DNA of 64,000 nt from positions 1 through 64,000 of the forward strand of contig CALVLK010000007.1 of the NCBI GenBank assembly GCA_944337235.1. Reading direction: 5' to 3'. Every line of letters begins with the position of its first letter. The first letter of the stretch is position 1. This document shows positions 50,501 through 59,035 of this stretch, piece after piece. The notes under the pieces were generated by a model that did no database searches, had not been told where the DNA came from, and saw only the letters and a program-made list of their open reading frames with translations. The DNA comes from an uncultured Clostridia bacterium (GTDB taxonomy: Bacteria; Bacillota; Clostridia; Christensenellales; Borkfalkiaceae). Position numbers and translations under genes: made by a program.

Positions 50501-52399
50501 ATGCACATCGTAAATGCAGGCATCTTTGCACATATCGACGCTGGCAAGACGACGCTCACCGAACAGCTGCTGTTTCAGGCGGGCGCGACCCACCGCGCGG
50601 GCAGCGTAGACGGCGGAACGAGCACGACGGACTTCCTCCCCGTAGAGCGGGCGCGGGGCATCTCCGTGCGGAACGCCACCGTCACCCTGCGCCACCGCGA
50701 CATGCTGCTTCATATCATCGACACCCCGGGGCACGCGGACTTTGCCGAGGAGGCGGAACTCGCCCTCCCCGCAGCGGACGTGTGCGTCATTGTGATTTCC
50801 GCCCGCGAGGGGGCAGAGGCGCAGACGGAATTTCTGCTCCGCCTTGCCGCCCGCCATGCAAAGCCTCTGCTCTTCTTTGTCAACAAGTGCGACATGGAGA
50901 CGCCTCACACGGCGGCACAGCAGCTCTCCCGCCTGGTAAAGGGCGGGATCCTGCCCCTGAACCATGCCGATATGCGCGATATGACCACGGCGGAACGCAC
51001 AGAGGAGGCGCTCACCGCGCTTGCGGACGAGACGCTGCTGGAACGCTATCTTCATGGCGAAGAGATCGCCGCCCCGCTCGCATCTGCCCTGAGGGGCGGC
51101 ATGGCGCGCGGCGAGATCTGCCCGCTCATCTACGGCAGCGCAAGGACGGGCGCGGGGGTTTCGCTGCTGCTCGATACGCTACACGACTATTCCTTTCCCC
51201 GCGACCCCGCGGCGCCCTTCTCTGCCTTCGTCTACCAGGTGGAGCACCGCGAAGGGCTGGGCAAGATCGCACACCTGCGCCTGTTCGGCGGCGCGCTCGC
51301 CGTACGCGGCGCGGTGTACAACCGCCGCACGGGCAGCACCTGCAAGGCGGCACAGATCAAACATGTGCTGGCGATGAAATTTCTCGACGTGCCGCAGCTG
51401 ACGGACGGCGACATCGGCGCGGTGACGGGGCTCTCCGACGTAAAGGCGGGCGACTTTCTGGGGGACGCGCCGCCCATATCGCTCGAACTCACGCCGCCCT
51501 ATTTCCGCATGAAGGTCGCGCCGATCGACGCGACGGAGCTCCCCGCGCTGAAAAAGGCGTTGGAAGAGCTTTCGGACGAATCCCCCTCGCTCCATGCGGA
51601 ATGGGTGGACAAAAAGCGCGAACTCACCGTATCGGCGGCGGGAAAGATCCAGGCGGAGATCCTGAAAGAGACGCTTCGGGCGCGCTACGGGTTGGAGGCA
51701 ACACTCTCGGCGCCCTCCGTGATCTACCGCGAGACGCCCGTGCGCGAAGCATACGGCTTTGCAAGCTATACCATGCCAAAGCCGTGCTGGGCGGTCGTGC
51801 GCTTTCTCATACAGCCTCTTCCGCGCGGGAGCGGGCTGGTCTATGAGAGCGTCTGCTCGGAAAAGAAGATCGCCTACCGCTATCAGGAGCACATCAGAAC
51901 GGAGGTCCCGCGCACGCTGACGCAGGGACTGAAGAGCTGGCAGGTGACCGACCTCAAGGTGACGCTCGTCGACGGCGAAGATCATCCGCAGCACACCCAC
52001 CCGCTCGATTTCTTTGTGGCGACGCCGATGGGGATCATGGACGGGCTGAAAAACGCAGGGACCCGGCTTCTGGAGCCCGTGCTGCATCTGCGCGTCTCGG
52101 CGCCCGAACACACGCTGGGCAAGGTGCTTGCACTGCTTGCGCCTCGCCGTGCAAAACTCAACGCGCCAGAGGTCCGGAACGAAAAATTTGTGCTGGAGGC
52201 TGATATCCCCGCCGAAGAGACCTTTACCCTGCAGGGGGAGATCGCCTCGGCGACGGGCGGGCGGGCAGACGTCGATCTGCATCTGATCGGCTATTTCCCC
52301 TGCCCGGAGGGCAAGGGCGCCGTGCGCGAACGCGTCGGCATAGACCCCCTCGACCGCTCGCTCTGGATCCTGCATGCACGCGGCGCTTATAAAAAATGA
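50501..52399 (+). CDS. TetM-like ribosomal-protection GTPase
   Basis: This 632-residue protein is an EF-G-like GTPase of TetM/TetO size: G1 AHIDAGKT, G2 RGISV, G3 DTPGH, G4 NKCD, then domains II-V ending in RVGIDPLDRSLWILHARG. Ribosomal-protection proteins displace tetracycline from the ribosome. The sequence is clearly divergent from TetM as I remember it, and it lies among housekeeping genes without mobile-element signs, so resistance is not proven; a native translation factor is an alternative. It begins 12 bases after the glcK terminator. Confidence 0.85.
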   Translation: MHIVNAGIFAHIDAGKTTLTEQLLFQAGATHRAGSVDGGTSTTDFLPVERARGISVRNATVTLRHRDMLLHIIDTPGHADFAEEAELALPAADVCVIVISAREGAEAQTEFLLRLAARHAKPLLFFVNKCDMETPHTAAQQLSRLVKGGILPLNHADMRDMTTAERTEEALTALADETLLERYLHGEEIAAPLASALRGGMARGEICPLIYGSARTGAGVSLLLDTLHDYSFPRDPAAPFSAFVYQVEHREGLGKIAHLRLFGGALAVRGAVYNRRTGSTCKAAQIKHVLAMKFLDVPQLTDGDIGAVTGLSDVKAGDFLGDAPPISLELTPPYFRMKVAPIDATELPALKKALEELSDESPSLHAEWVDKKRELTVSAAGKIQAEILKETLRARYGLEATLSAPSVIYRETPVREAYGFASYTMPKPCWAVVRFLIQPLPRGSGLVYESVCSEKKIAYRYQEHIRTEVPRTLTQGLKSWQVTDLKVTLVDGEDHPQHTHPLDFFVATPMGIMDGLKNAGTRLLEPVLHLRVSAPEHTLGKVLALLAPRRAKLNAPEVRNEKFVLEADIPAEETFTLQGEIASATGGRADVDLHLIGYFPCPEGKGAVRERVGIDPLDRSLWILHARGAYKK

Positions 52400-52473
52400 C
52401 CCAGTTTTCCCTGTGCACAGCGGGGAATCGGCGCGCCTCCTTTGAGGGCGCGCCAGGATGAAATAAGCATCAA

Positions 52474-52514
52474 AATGCGCCAGCGGCGCCCGAAAGGGGC
52501 GCCGCTGGCGCATT
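52474..52514. terminator. 18-bp hairpin between convergent genes
   Basis: A perfect 18-bp GC-rich stem with a 5-base loop lies between the TetM-like gene (plus) and the P-loop kinase gene (minus). A second GGCGCGCC pair lies at 52431-52454. Neither side has a clear U-tract (tails TGCGCATAT and TTGATGC). Confidence 0.5.
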
Positions 52515-52574
52515 TGCGCATATAGCGCTTTATAACACCCATGTCGCATGATGCAGCCTTCGGGTTATCGTTTG

Positions 52575-53108
52575 CTATTTTTCGCTTATCCTGACGGCGT
52601 CGAAGGAAAAGAGCCAGGACATTGCCTCTTCCCGCGAACAAAACCGATGTGTGGGCACGCCCGCCTCCTGCAAAATGGAGAGCACGCGCCCGCGGGTTTC
52701 CTGCGGAAAGGCGCGAATCCAGGCTTCAAACTCTGCATCGATACGCTCTTCGCAGCCTTCAGTCATATCGGGGCGCGTTCTGCCGCAGTATTCTTCTGCG
52801 CGCTCGCGCACGCCCTGCAAGCATACCTCGGGCGGAATATCCAAAAAGACCACCCCGTCGCACGCCGCCGCACGCTGCGGAAGAGTGTGAAGATAGTTTC
52901 CGTCCATAACCCAGCGTGGTTTCTTGAGCACGGCGGTAAGGTCGGCGTCGAACGCTGCCTCGCTGCGCTCCACCCAGCCGGGCAGCCACCAGAGCCTGTC
53001 CAAATGCACAACGGGCAGACAAAATCTTGCACCCATCTCGCGCGCGAGCGTGGATTTCCCCGCGCCTCCGCATCCGACGATGAGCACTCTCTGATAGGGA
53101 AACTGCAT
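52575..53108 (-). CDS. P-loop kinase-like protein (topology-modulation/FlaR-like)
   Basis: This 177-residue protein has Walker A GCGGAGKST (about residue 13) and the pattern VHLDRLWWLPGW, WVMDGNYLHTLPQRAAACD seen in small adenylate-kinase-like proteins annotated as DNA topology modulation protein FlaR. The substrate is unknown. The ATG at 53108 has GGAGG upstream. It lies 33 bases downstream of the RecD-like gene. Confidence 0.8.
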   Translation of the reverse strand: MQFPYQRVLIVGCGGAGKSTLAREMGARFCLPVVHLDRLWWLPGWVERSEAAFDADLTAVLKKPRWVMDGNYLHTLPQRAAACDGVVFLDIPPEVCLQGVRERAEEYCGRTRPDMTEGCEERIDAEFEAWIRAFPQETRGRVLSILQEAGVPTHRFCSREEAMSWLFSFDAVRISEK

Positions 53109-53141
53109 TGCAGGCCTCCTCCGCACAGCTGAACTTTGCAT

Positions 53142-54401
53142 TCAGCGCAAGACAACAAGTTTTTTCCTTGCCCGCGTGATCGCCGTGTACAGCCAGCGGG
53201 CGGGGTCGGAAAAGAGACGCGACTCGTCGAACACGACCACATAGTCATACTCCGAACCCTGCGCCTTATGGCAGGTGATGGCATAGGCAAATTCAAAGCG
53301 ATTGATCATCTCCTCCCGCCGAACGCGCACGCCGCGCAGCAGCGGAAGGTTGTTTTCGTGCACATAGCGGTCGTCCTCGAGCAGACACGCCCGCTCGCCG
53401 TAGCCGTGCACAAAGCGGCCGCCCGTAAAGATGCCCGCGTCGAAGGGAAGCCCGAACACGACGTCCTCCAGAAAATCCGCCTGAAAGTCCAGCTGCCAGA
53501 GCCCGTCCAACTGCTCGCGCGTGCGGTAACACCGCCCGATGATGCCGTTGACGAGGTGGAACATGCCCCTGTGATCGAGGGTGCGGCTCCAGTTGTTGAG
53601 CGTGCAGATGAGCTTTTCGCCGTCATGCGGAAGGCGGTCCTCCGGCGGGATGCCAAGATAGCCGCGCAGCTCGGCATTCACGCGCAGGCGGGTGCGGTTG
53701 GTGCCGACGATGATCTGATCCGCTTCGAGCAGCAGCTGCCTGCGCTCGGCGGCAGAGAGGGCCCTCAGCGGCAGCACGCAGGCGTCCTCGCCCATCTGCC
53801 CGAATTGCAGCGCTCTGCCCGCCCTGACTGATTCTGCGAGGCGTACGATGCCGTCCTCCTCCTGCCGCACGATGTGCGTGAGGGTGACGCAGGGCATGGA
53901 GAGCAGCGTGTTGCTCCCCTCGACGGGGGGAAGCTGCGCGGGATCGCCCGAAAACAGGCATTTTACGCCGAAGGAGAGCAGGTCGCGCAGCATCTCGTCC
54001 GACACCATAGACGTCTCGTCCACGACGATGAGGCGGATCTCCTTTTCGATGCTCTCGCGCCAGACAAAGCGCAGAAAGCGCTCCGAGACGACCTCGCCGT
54101 CCTCGTTGACCTCGATATCCTCCTCGCGGCGGTAGATGAGGCTGTGGATGGTGCCCGCAGGCACGCCCGCGCGCAGCAAAACAGACGCCGCCTTGCCCGT
54201 AGGCGCAACAAATACGGCACTCTTGCCCGGTTCGAGCCCGAGCGCACGCACGGCATATTCCAGGAGATAAGTCTTGCCCGTACCCGCATAGCCGCAGAGC
54301 ACGAAGATCTGTGCGTCAAGATGCAAAAACCACTCCTGTATGAGCGCAAACGCCTCTTCCTGTTCCTCCGTCAGCCGCGGGATCCTCTGTATGCTTTCCA
54401 T
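53142..54401 (-). CDS. RecD-like superfamily 1B DNA helicase
   Basis: This 419-residue protein has Walker A CGYAGTGKTYL (about residue 37), Walker B VVDETSMVSDEML, GDPAQLPPVEGSN (motif III) and a C-terminal UvrD_C_2 domain (YAITCHKAQGSEYDYVVV, motif V). It is shorter than RecD2 and lacks its N-terminal domain; phage Dda-like and small RecD-like helicases have this form. The ATG at 54401 has no ribosome-binding site and lies 6 nt after TATACT, another leaderless candidate. It may be co-transcribed with the P-loop kinase. Confidence 0.85.
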   Translation of the reverse strand: MESIQRIPRLTEEQEEAFALIQEWFLHLDAQIFVLCGYAGTGKTYLLEYAVRALGLEPGKSAVFVAPTGKAASVLLRAGVPAGTIHSLIYRREEDIEVNEDGEVVSERFLRFVWRESIEKEIRLIVVDETSMVSDEMLRDLLSFGVKCLFSGDPAQLPPVEGSNTLLSMPCVTLTHIVRQEEDGIVRLAESVRAGRALQFGQMGEDACVLPLRALSAAERRQLLLEADQIIVGTNRTRLRVNAELRGYLGIPPEDRLPHDGEKLICTLNNWSRTLDHRGMFHLVNGIIGRCYRTREQLDGLWQLDFQADFLEDVVFGLPFDAGIFTGGRFVHGYGERACLLEDDRYVHENNLPLLRGVRVRREEMINRFEFAYAITCHKAQGSEYDYVVVFDESRLFSDPARWLYTAITRARKKLVVLR

Positions 54402-54407
54402 GCCATG

Positions 54408-54436
54408 AGTATAGCACACCGTCCGGCAAAAAGCAA
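54408..54436 (-). promoter_or_regulatory. Promoter of the RecD-like helicase, leaderless arrangement
   Basis: TTGCTT (54436-54431), a 17-bp spacer and TATACT (54413-54408) on the minus strand. Six bases (CATGGC) separate the -10 box from the ATG. Confidence 0.68.
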
Positions 54437-54464
54437 ACGTATGTTCCGCACTTTGGCGCACTTT

Positions 54465-54866
54465 TTATGGCATGGAAAATGTGATATACAGAAGTTTTCC
54501 GCAGAGGGGAGTCTGAAAGGAGATGCTGCCTGCTTCATAGACGACCGCAAAGCGCGCCTCCTTCCCGTCCTGCTGCATACAGAACACCCCGCCGCCCCCT
54601 TCGGGGTCGAGGGAATAGCTGCCCTCGCAGCGCCCCTCTGCTCCGCCCATGCGATATTCGATCGCAAATGTTCCGTCCGTTGTGAGCGTGAGCGTAACCG
54701 AATCGCCCTCTCCAAGCCACTCCCTTCCCCCCAGCAGAAGGGCGGTACACCGATATTCCCCCGCGTAGGGCTTGGTCAGGCTGCGCAGCGAGGACATCTC
54801 CTCTACGCTGCAGCCCGCACACAGCATCATGGCGCAAAGCACCCCCGACAAAAGCAATCGTCTCAT
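54465..54866 (-). CDS. Small lipoprotein of unknown function
   Basis: This 133-residue protein has a lipoprotein signal peptide (MRRLLLSGVLCAMMLCAGC, cysteine 19) and a beta-rich domain (about 35-130) with a pattern of short strands and glycines (GTFAIEYRMGG, GVFCMQQDGKEARFAVVY). Similar small lipocalin-like lipoproteins are common in Clostridia, but I cannot name the family. The ATG at 54866 has no ribosome-binding site; CATACT lies 6 nt upstream with a poor -35. Confidence 0.7.
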   Translation of the reverse strand: MRRLLLSGVLCAMMLCAGCSVEEMSSLRSLTKPYAGEYRCTALLLGGREWLGEGDSVTLTLTTDGTFAIEYRMGGAEGRCEGSYSLDPEGGGGVFCMQQDGKEARFAVVYEAGSISFQTPLCGKLLYITFSMP

Positions 54867-54946
54867 GCAAAGAGTATGCGCAGCGCCCGCCAAAAACATG
54901 AAAAAGACCCAAAAATACGGCAACGTCATCACGATTTTATGACAAA

Positions 54947-54973
54947 GACGCCTCGGCAATCAGCCGAGGCGTC
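54947..54973 (-). terminator. Terminator of the hydrolase-LURP-C_GCAxxG operon
   Basis: A perfect 11-bp stem (GACGCCTCGGC/GCCGAGGCGTC) with a 5-base loop is followed on the minus strand by TTTGTC. It is 15 bases after the stop. Confidence 0.78.
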
Positions 54974-54988
54974 TCTCGTTTTCATCCT

Positions 54989-55429
54989 TTACAGCCTGCC
55001 CCGTTCCTTGCAGAGCTGCTCTAAGATATCCGCCGCGTCGCGGACGAGGTCTGGGCAGGGACGCTTTCTGTAATACTCCGGGGTGCGCTCCTCTGCGACG
55101 GGGGCGATATCCGCCTTCAGCCCGGCGCCCGTGAGCAGCTGCCCGCAGTTGATGGAGCCGTTGCGCGCTTCAAAGCGGCGCGCAAGTTCCTGCACGAGTG
55201 CATACATCTCGTTCTTGGTATAGGACGGAAAGAGCAGTCCCGCGCACATCGCCGCGCCCGATACCGCGCCGCACGTCTGCCGCAGCCGCCCCATGCCGCC
55301 GCCCATGGGCAAAAAGATCGCCCGCAGCGTCTCCTCGGATACGCCAAGCACATCGGCAAAGGCAAAAGCGATCGCCTGGGAACAATTGTAGCCCTTCAGA
55401 AAGAGCCGTTTTGCATCTTCTCCCCGCAT
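54989..55429 (-). CDS. C_GCAxxG_C_C family redox protein
   Basis: This 146-residue protein matches the C_GCAxxG_C_C family: KGYNCSQAIAFAFADVLG near the N-terminus, TCGAVSGAAMCAG in the middle and SINCGQLLTG later; the spaced cysteines give the family its name. Members are presumed redox-active or metal-binding but uncharacterised. The ATG at 55429 has AGAGGAG upstream. It is the last gene of a three-gene operon. Confidence 0.85.
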   Translation of the reverse strand: MRGEDAKRLFLKGYNCSQAIAFAFADVLGVSEETLRAIFLPMGGGMGRLRQTCGAVSGAAMCAGLLFPSYTKNEMYALVQELARRFEARNGSINCGQLLTGAGLKADIAPVAEERTPEYYRKRPCPDLVRDAADILEQLCKERGRL

Positions 55430-55440
55430 CTTCACTCCTC

Positions 55441-55911
55441 TTACTGATTCGAACACTTCTCCGCGTCGATGGCGAGCGTAAACATGAGTACGAGCAGCGC
55501 GTCCTCCGGGCGCACCACGTCCATGACGTATGTATCGGTAAAATTCCACAGTTCCTTGCTGACGGCGGCAACCGTACTGCCCGCGGCGTCGAAGATGGTA
55601 TAGTCCCAGCCGAGCGGATCGCCGTCTACCTGCCAGCCATTGCACTCGATCGCGTAATCGTTGCTGAAAAAACGGAACTTTTTGCGGATGCGCCCGCGGT
55701 AGACCCCGCCCTCGTACAGCTCAAACTGCGGAAGCCATACGAATACGCGCTCACGCACAAGGCCGACCTCGTTGCCGAATGCGTCAAAGATGACGAGCTT
55801 ATGTCCCCAGGCGATCTTGCCCTGCACGGTATAAGCCACCGAGCCGTCCTCATAATAGATATCGTAGCGGTCGAGCCAGGAAAAAAACCGTTGCTTGAAA
55901 AAAAGCTTCAT
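55441..55911 (-). CDS. LURP-one-related (YxjI-like) protein
   Basis: This 156-residue protein has the LURP-one-related (tubby-like) layout: a start with KQRFFSWLDRYDIYYEDG, repeated beta-strand pairs (VAYTVQGKIAWGHKLVIFD, YRGRIRKKFRFFSNDYAIEC, WDYTIFDAAG) and a hydrophobic C-terminal helix (ALLVLMFTLAID). The biochemical role of the family is unknown; lipid or membrane interaction has been proposed. It lies 8 bases after the hydrolase gene. Confidence 0.82.
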   Translation of the reverse strand: MKLFFKQRFFSWLDRYDIYYEDGSVAYTVQGKIAWGHKLVIFDAFGNEVGLVRERVFVWLPQFELYEGGVYRGRIRKKFRFFSNDYAIECNGWQVDGDPLGWDYTIFDAAGSTVAAVSKELWNFTDTYVMDVVRPEDALLVLMFTLAIDAEKCSNQ

Positions 55912-55919
55912 TGAATGAC

Positions 55920-56693
55920 TTATACCTCGTACCAGGTATTCTCTGTGGGCACGATCGCCCTGCCGCCCGTCATCTCCTGCACGACGGGTGCAAATTTTTT
56001 CATGTCGATCTTGCTCGTCAGCGGCGGGAATGCGTCGTCGAAATGATCTGCCATGACCGCCTTGGGGCGGAATACCTCCAAAAAATGCCGCATATAGCGG
56101 TGCATACCCGCCCGCCCCTGATAGGGAAAGACCAAAAGATCCGCCCCCTGCGGGTACTGCGTGTTCTCGTCCATGCCGGCGGAGCCGAGCACGACGATAT
56201 GCTTTTGCTCATGGATAAATTCGAGCGCATAGATGTCGTCTGTGATCTTAAAATCCTTCGTCTGTCTGAGCAGCGAGATCGCATCTTTGGCGTGCAGATA
56301 GGTGCGCGGGCTGAACAGTACGCCGAGCACGGTGGCGGCGTCGAATCGGCAATGGCGGCTCTGCAAGATGCGTACCGTCATCTCCCCGATGCGCAGCTGC
56401 TCATTGGCGGCAATGGCCGTCATACGGTCGACGGAGATGCCCTGATCGCGCGCATGTGCAATGCCGTTTTCCGAGACGAACACCTCCTTCAGACCCGCCT
56501 GAAGAAAGGTGCCGATGTCGCTGAAGTGGTCGAGATGCGGGTGGGTAATGACTGCCGCGTCGGCAGCGGCCGCCTCTTCGACGGGAAGGTGCGGCAGCGC
56601 GGGATTATATTGCTTCAGATATGGGTCGACGAGAATGCGGGTGCAGCCGCCTTCGATGAGCAGCGATGCGGTCCCGTACCACTTGATTCTCAT
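55920..56693 (-). CDS. Metallo-beta-lactamase-fold hydrolase
   Basis: This 257-residue protein has the beta-lactamase-superfamily zinc motif THPHLDHFSDI (about residue 50) and the short start WYGTASLLIEGG typical of UlaG-like or MBL-fold L-ascorbate-6-phosphate lactonase-type proteins. The later ligand region reads MADHFDD. The substrate cannot be assigned. It is the first gene of a three-gene operon with a good promoter and an AGAGG ribosome-binding site. Confidence 0.85.
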   Translation of the reverse strand: MRIKWYGTASLLIEGGCTRILVDPYLKQYNPALPHLPVEEAAAADAAVITHPHLDHFSDIGTFLQAGLKEVFVSENGIAHARDQGISVDRMTAIAANEQLRIGEMTVRILQSRHCRFDAATVLGVLFSPRTYLHAKDAISLLRQTKDFKITDDIYALEFIHEQKHIVVLGSAGMDENTQYPQGADLLVFPYQGRAGMHRYMRHFLEVFRPKAVMADHFDDAFPPLTSKIDMKKFAPVVQEMTGGRAIVPTENTWYEV

Positions 56694-56725
56694 GGAATAC
56701 CTCTTGTATGCGTTTTAACAACGGA

Positions 56726-56754
56726 ATTATAGCACATCACATTTCTTATGGCAA
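56726..56754 (-). promoter_or_regulatory. Promoter of the hydrolase operon
   Basis: TTGCCA (56754-56749), a 17-bp spacer and TATAAT (56731-56726) on the minus strand. Unlike several other promoters here, the leader is about 25 nt and includes a ribosome-binding site. Confidence 0.78.
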
Positions 56755-56889
56755 CCCGTTGACAGACCTCACCGAAAATTTTTTATGAAAAAAAGTCCGA
56801 CAGAGGCGAAAAAGAGATAAATATGACATTGCCCCTCTCTGCGCCGCAACTTCGTCTCCTTGTTGCTGTACTGCGGATACAAAGGCAGC

Positions 56890-56917
56890 AAAAAACCGCC
56901 CTGCGGGGCGGTTTTTT
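56890..56917 (-). terminator. Terminator of the ferritin-like gene
   Basis: A stem (AAAAAACCGCCC/GGGCGGTTTTTT) that ends in a T6 run on both strands. It begins 5 bases after the stop codon. Confidence 0.85.
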
Positions 56918-56921
56918 GCGA

Positions 56922-58169
56922 TCAGGCATGCTTGACGCGGCCGACCTCTGTGTTGTCCTGCGTTCTGTCTGCCAGGGCATAGATGGGGTGCTCGCCGTGC
57001 TGCAGCCGCCAATCCTTGCCGAACTCGCCGATCGCGCGGTCGATGACAAGATGCGTGCCCACCGTAGATACGTCGCCGTTGATTTTTGCATTGTAGTCGA
57101 AATAGCGGAAGCCGTCGGGGAGTTTGTTTACCTCCTCCCAGCCCTCCTCGACGCCTGTCAGCCGCACGCTCTCGAGTACCCTGCGCACATACTCCTTCTG
57201 CGGGCGGAATTTGAGCAGCTCGGGGAAGGCGCCGCCCTCGGGGAAGCACTGCTGCCAGACCTTTCCCTCGTAGGTGCGCAAAAGATCCGCCGCCTCGTGC
57301 AGATGCGCCACCTCCTCTTCGAAGTGCATCTCCCAGATCTTTTTGATGCGCTTGTCCGTTTCGTCCTCGTAGCAGGAGTAATAGAGGTAACATTCGGTAT
57401 ATTCGTTCATCAGGAGCCCCTCCCACCAGGTCATGGAGGGATCTTTGAGGCTGCCGTAGCCCGTGACGTGCTGCTCCTCGATCATGGCGATCTCATTATA
57501 CAGCTTTCTGCCCAGCGGCGTGACATAGAGGTTGCCGACGTTCATATAGAAGTTCATCGTCTGCTGCTCCGCCGCCGTGATGATGTTGACGTTGAGCTTG
57601 GTCTTGAGGTCATTGAGGTAGCCGTTGAGGTAGAAGCAGACGTCGTCGTAGGGGTGGCGGTACTCGGCGATCGTGGGGCGCCCGGGCATGATCTCGGTAT
57701 AGCTGCCCACGAGACGGGCGGGATCGCCGCTCTTTTCCAGTTCCATGAGATCGGCATAGCGGTAAAGGTGATCGAAGTCCTCGAGCAGCGCAAAGTCGAG
57801 CTGCTGCTTGACGTAGGCGTTCTTTTCGCTGAGCGCAAGGTTTGCCGTGAGATCGACGGCGAGCTGCTCATAGCCGATGGTGTGTTCGAGAATGGTCTCG
57901 TCTGCCGGCTTCAGCCCTGCGACCCGCTTTTGCTGCAGCTGTTCGCCGCGCCGCAGAAAGGCGAGGCGGCGGCGCACGTCGTTGTTTGCGCAGGCGCGCG
58001 AAAAGGCATGCGAATAGCGCACGGACTCGAATTCCGTGCCCGACATCAGAATGACGCGCAGCCGCGTGTATGGATCGACCGTCTGCTTGTCGTAGGGTTT
58101 GAGAAAGACCTTGTTCCACGAGGTGAAGATCTTGTCTGCCTTCTGAGGTTTGAGTTCAAAGGGATTCAT
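56922..58169 (-). CDS. Ferritin-like helical protein of unknown function
   Basis: I do not know the function of this 415-residue helical protein. It has metal-ligand patterns of ferritin-like diiron proteins: a glutamate segment FALLEDFDHLYRYAD (about residue 127), ExxH in AMIEEQHVTGY (about 231), a further glutamate in NEYTECYLYY, and ExxH in HFEEEVAHLHEAADLL (about 287). An E, ExxH, E, ExxH order is that of a four-helix diiron site. The start at 58169 has AAGGAG upstream. It is a single-gene unit. From memory similar proteins occur in other Clostridia as hypothetical proteins. The diiron assignment is inference. Confidence 0.6.
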   Translation of the reverse strand: MNPFELKPQKADKIFTSWNKVFLKPYDKQTVDPYTRLRVILMSGTEFESVRYSHAFSRACANNDVRRRLAFLRRGEQLQQKRVAGLKPADETILEHTIGYEQLAVDLTANLALSEKNAYVKQQLDFALLEDFDHLYRYADLMELEKSGDPARLVGSYTEIMPGRPTIAEYRHPYDDVCFYLNGYLNDLKTKLNVNIITAAEQQTMNFYMNVGNLYVTPLGRKLYNEIAMIEEQHVTGYGSLKDPSMTWWEGLLMNEYTECYLYYSCYEDETDKRIKKIWEMHFEEEVAHLHEAADLLRTYEGKVWQQCFPEGGAFPELLKFRPQKEYVRRVLESVRLTGVEEGWEEVNKLPDGFRYFDYNAKINGDVSTVGTHLVIDRAIGEFGKDWRLQHGEHPIYALADRTQDNTEVGRVKHA

Positions 58170-58233
58170 AACATTCTCCTTATTTTGTTTGATGAGATCA
58201 TTATTCCCACGATCGGAAAAACTATTCTTGGGT

Positions 58234-58262
58234 TGCATTTTTTTGGCAAGTCTGTTATAATT
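58234..58262 (+). promoter_or_regulatory. Promoter of mtnN-luxS-ung
   Basis: TTGCAT (58234-58239), a 17-bp spacer and TATAAT (58257-58262) on the plus strand. The leader is about 60 nt with AAGGAGG before mtnN. Confidence 0.82.
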
Positions 58263-58327
58263 GCCATGACAAAACTTTCACAGCGGCAGACAAGGGCCGC
58301 ATGGTGGAAACATAAGGAGGATATGAT

Positions 58328-58984
58328 ATGATCGGCTGCGTGATCGCGATGGACTCGGAGGCAGAGGTCTTGCTCGAACACATGGAGATCGAAAACATCC
58401 GTTCGGTATTCGGCAAGAGCGTACATTTCGGGCGGGCGTTCGGCAAGGAACTGCTGCTTGTGGTATGCGGCGTTGGAAAAGTCAATGCCGCCGCGGGCGC
58501 CTGTGCCGCCATTCAGTGCGGGGCAGACGTCATTCTCAACTTCGGTGTGGCAGGCGGACTGCACGCCGGCACCGAGCTGACCGAGGTGTACCTCATTGAC
58601 AAGGCAGTGCAATACGACTTTGATATCACCCAATTGGAGGGATGCGAAATAGGGACGCTCGACGGCGAAACAGAAAACTTTTTGCCACTGTATGTGCCGC
58701 AGGCGCTCGACTTCCCCCGCCGTGCGCTCGGCACGGGCGACCGCTTCAACGACTCCCCCACGGACCACGACCTGCTCCTGCGCCTGGGCGCGGACATCCG
58801 CGACATGGAGGGCGCCGCAATCGCGCAGCTGTGTAAATATGCGGGCATGCCCTTTGCCTCGGTGAAGGCGATCTCCGACGTATACGGCGCGGGCAGCACC
58901 ACCGAACAGTTTGAAAAGAATCTCGCGCGCGCCATGCTCAACCTGAAGGCTTTTTTGCCCGAGATCCTCGGGGCCCTGGAATGA
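58328..58984 (+). CDS. mtnN: 5'-methylthioadenosine/S-adenosylhomocysteine nucleosidase
   Basis: This 218-residue protein has the Pfs/MtnN pattern: GCVIAMDSEAEVLLEHM, CGVGKVNAAAGA, NFGVAGGLH and the C-terminal DMEGAAIAQL and SDVYG motifs. It cleaves S-adenosylhomocysteine to S-ribosylhomocysteine and adenine. The next gene, luxS, uses that product, so the two genes form a complete SAH detoxification path. The adenine released could feed the adenine deaminase encoded at 17144-18871. Confidence 0.95.
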   Translation: MIGCVIAMDSEAEVLLEHMEIENIRSVFGKSVHFGRAFGKELLLVVCGVGKVNAAAGACAAIQCGADVILNFGVAGGLHAGTELTEVYLIDKAVQYDFDITQLEGCEIGTLDGETENFLPLYVPQALDFPRRALGTGDRFNDSPTDHDLLLRLGADIRDMEGAAIAQLCKYAGMPFASVKAISDVYGAGSTTEQFEKNLARAMLNLKAFLPEILGALE

Positions 58985-59035
58985 CGCCCCAAACAGATCA
59001 TCTTTTTCCGCCGCCCGATGCGGCAAAGGAGACAT

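Noticed and set aside
56759..56790. A TTGACA box on the plus strand with a TTTATG -10 near 56760
   Set aside because: It points into the antisense strand of the ferritin-like gene with no gene to serve; the -10 is poor, and a terminator follows.
58267..58331. A 21-codon leader reading frame before mtnN ending at the mtnN start, with a Trp-Trp pair
   Set aside because: Its ATG lies only 4 nt after the TATAAT box, so the transcript would start inside or after it. No ribosome-binding site or regulatory repeat supports it.
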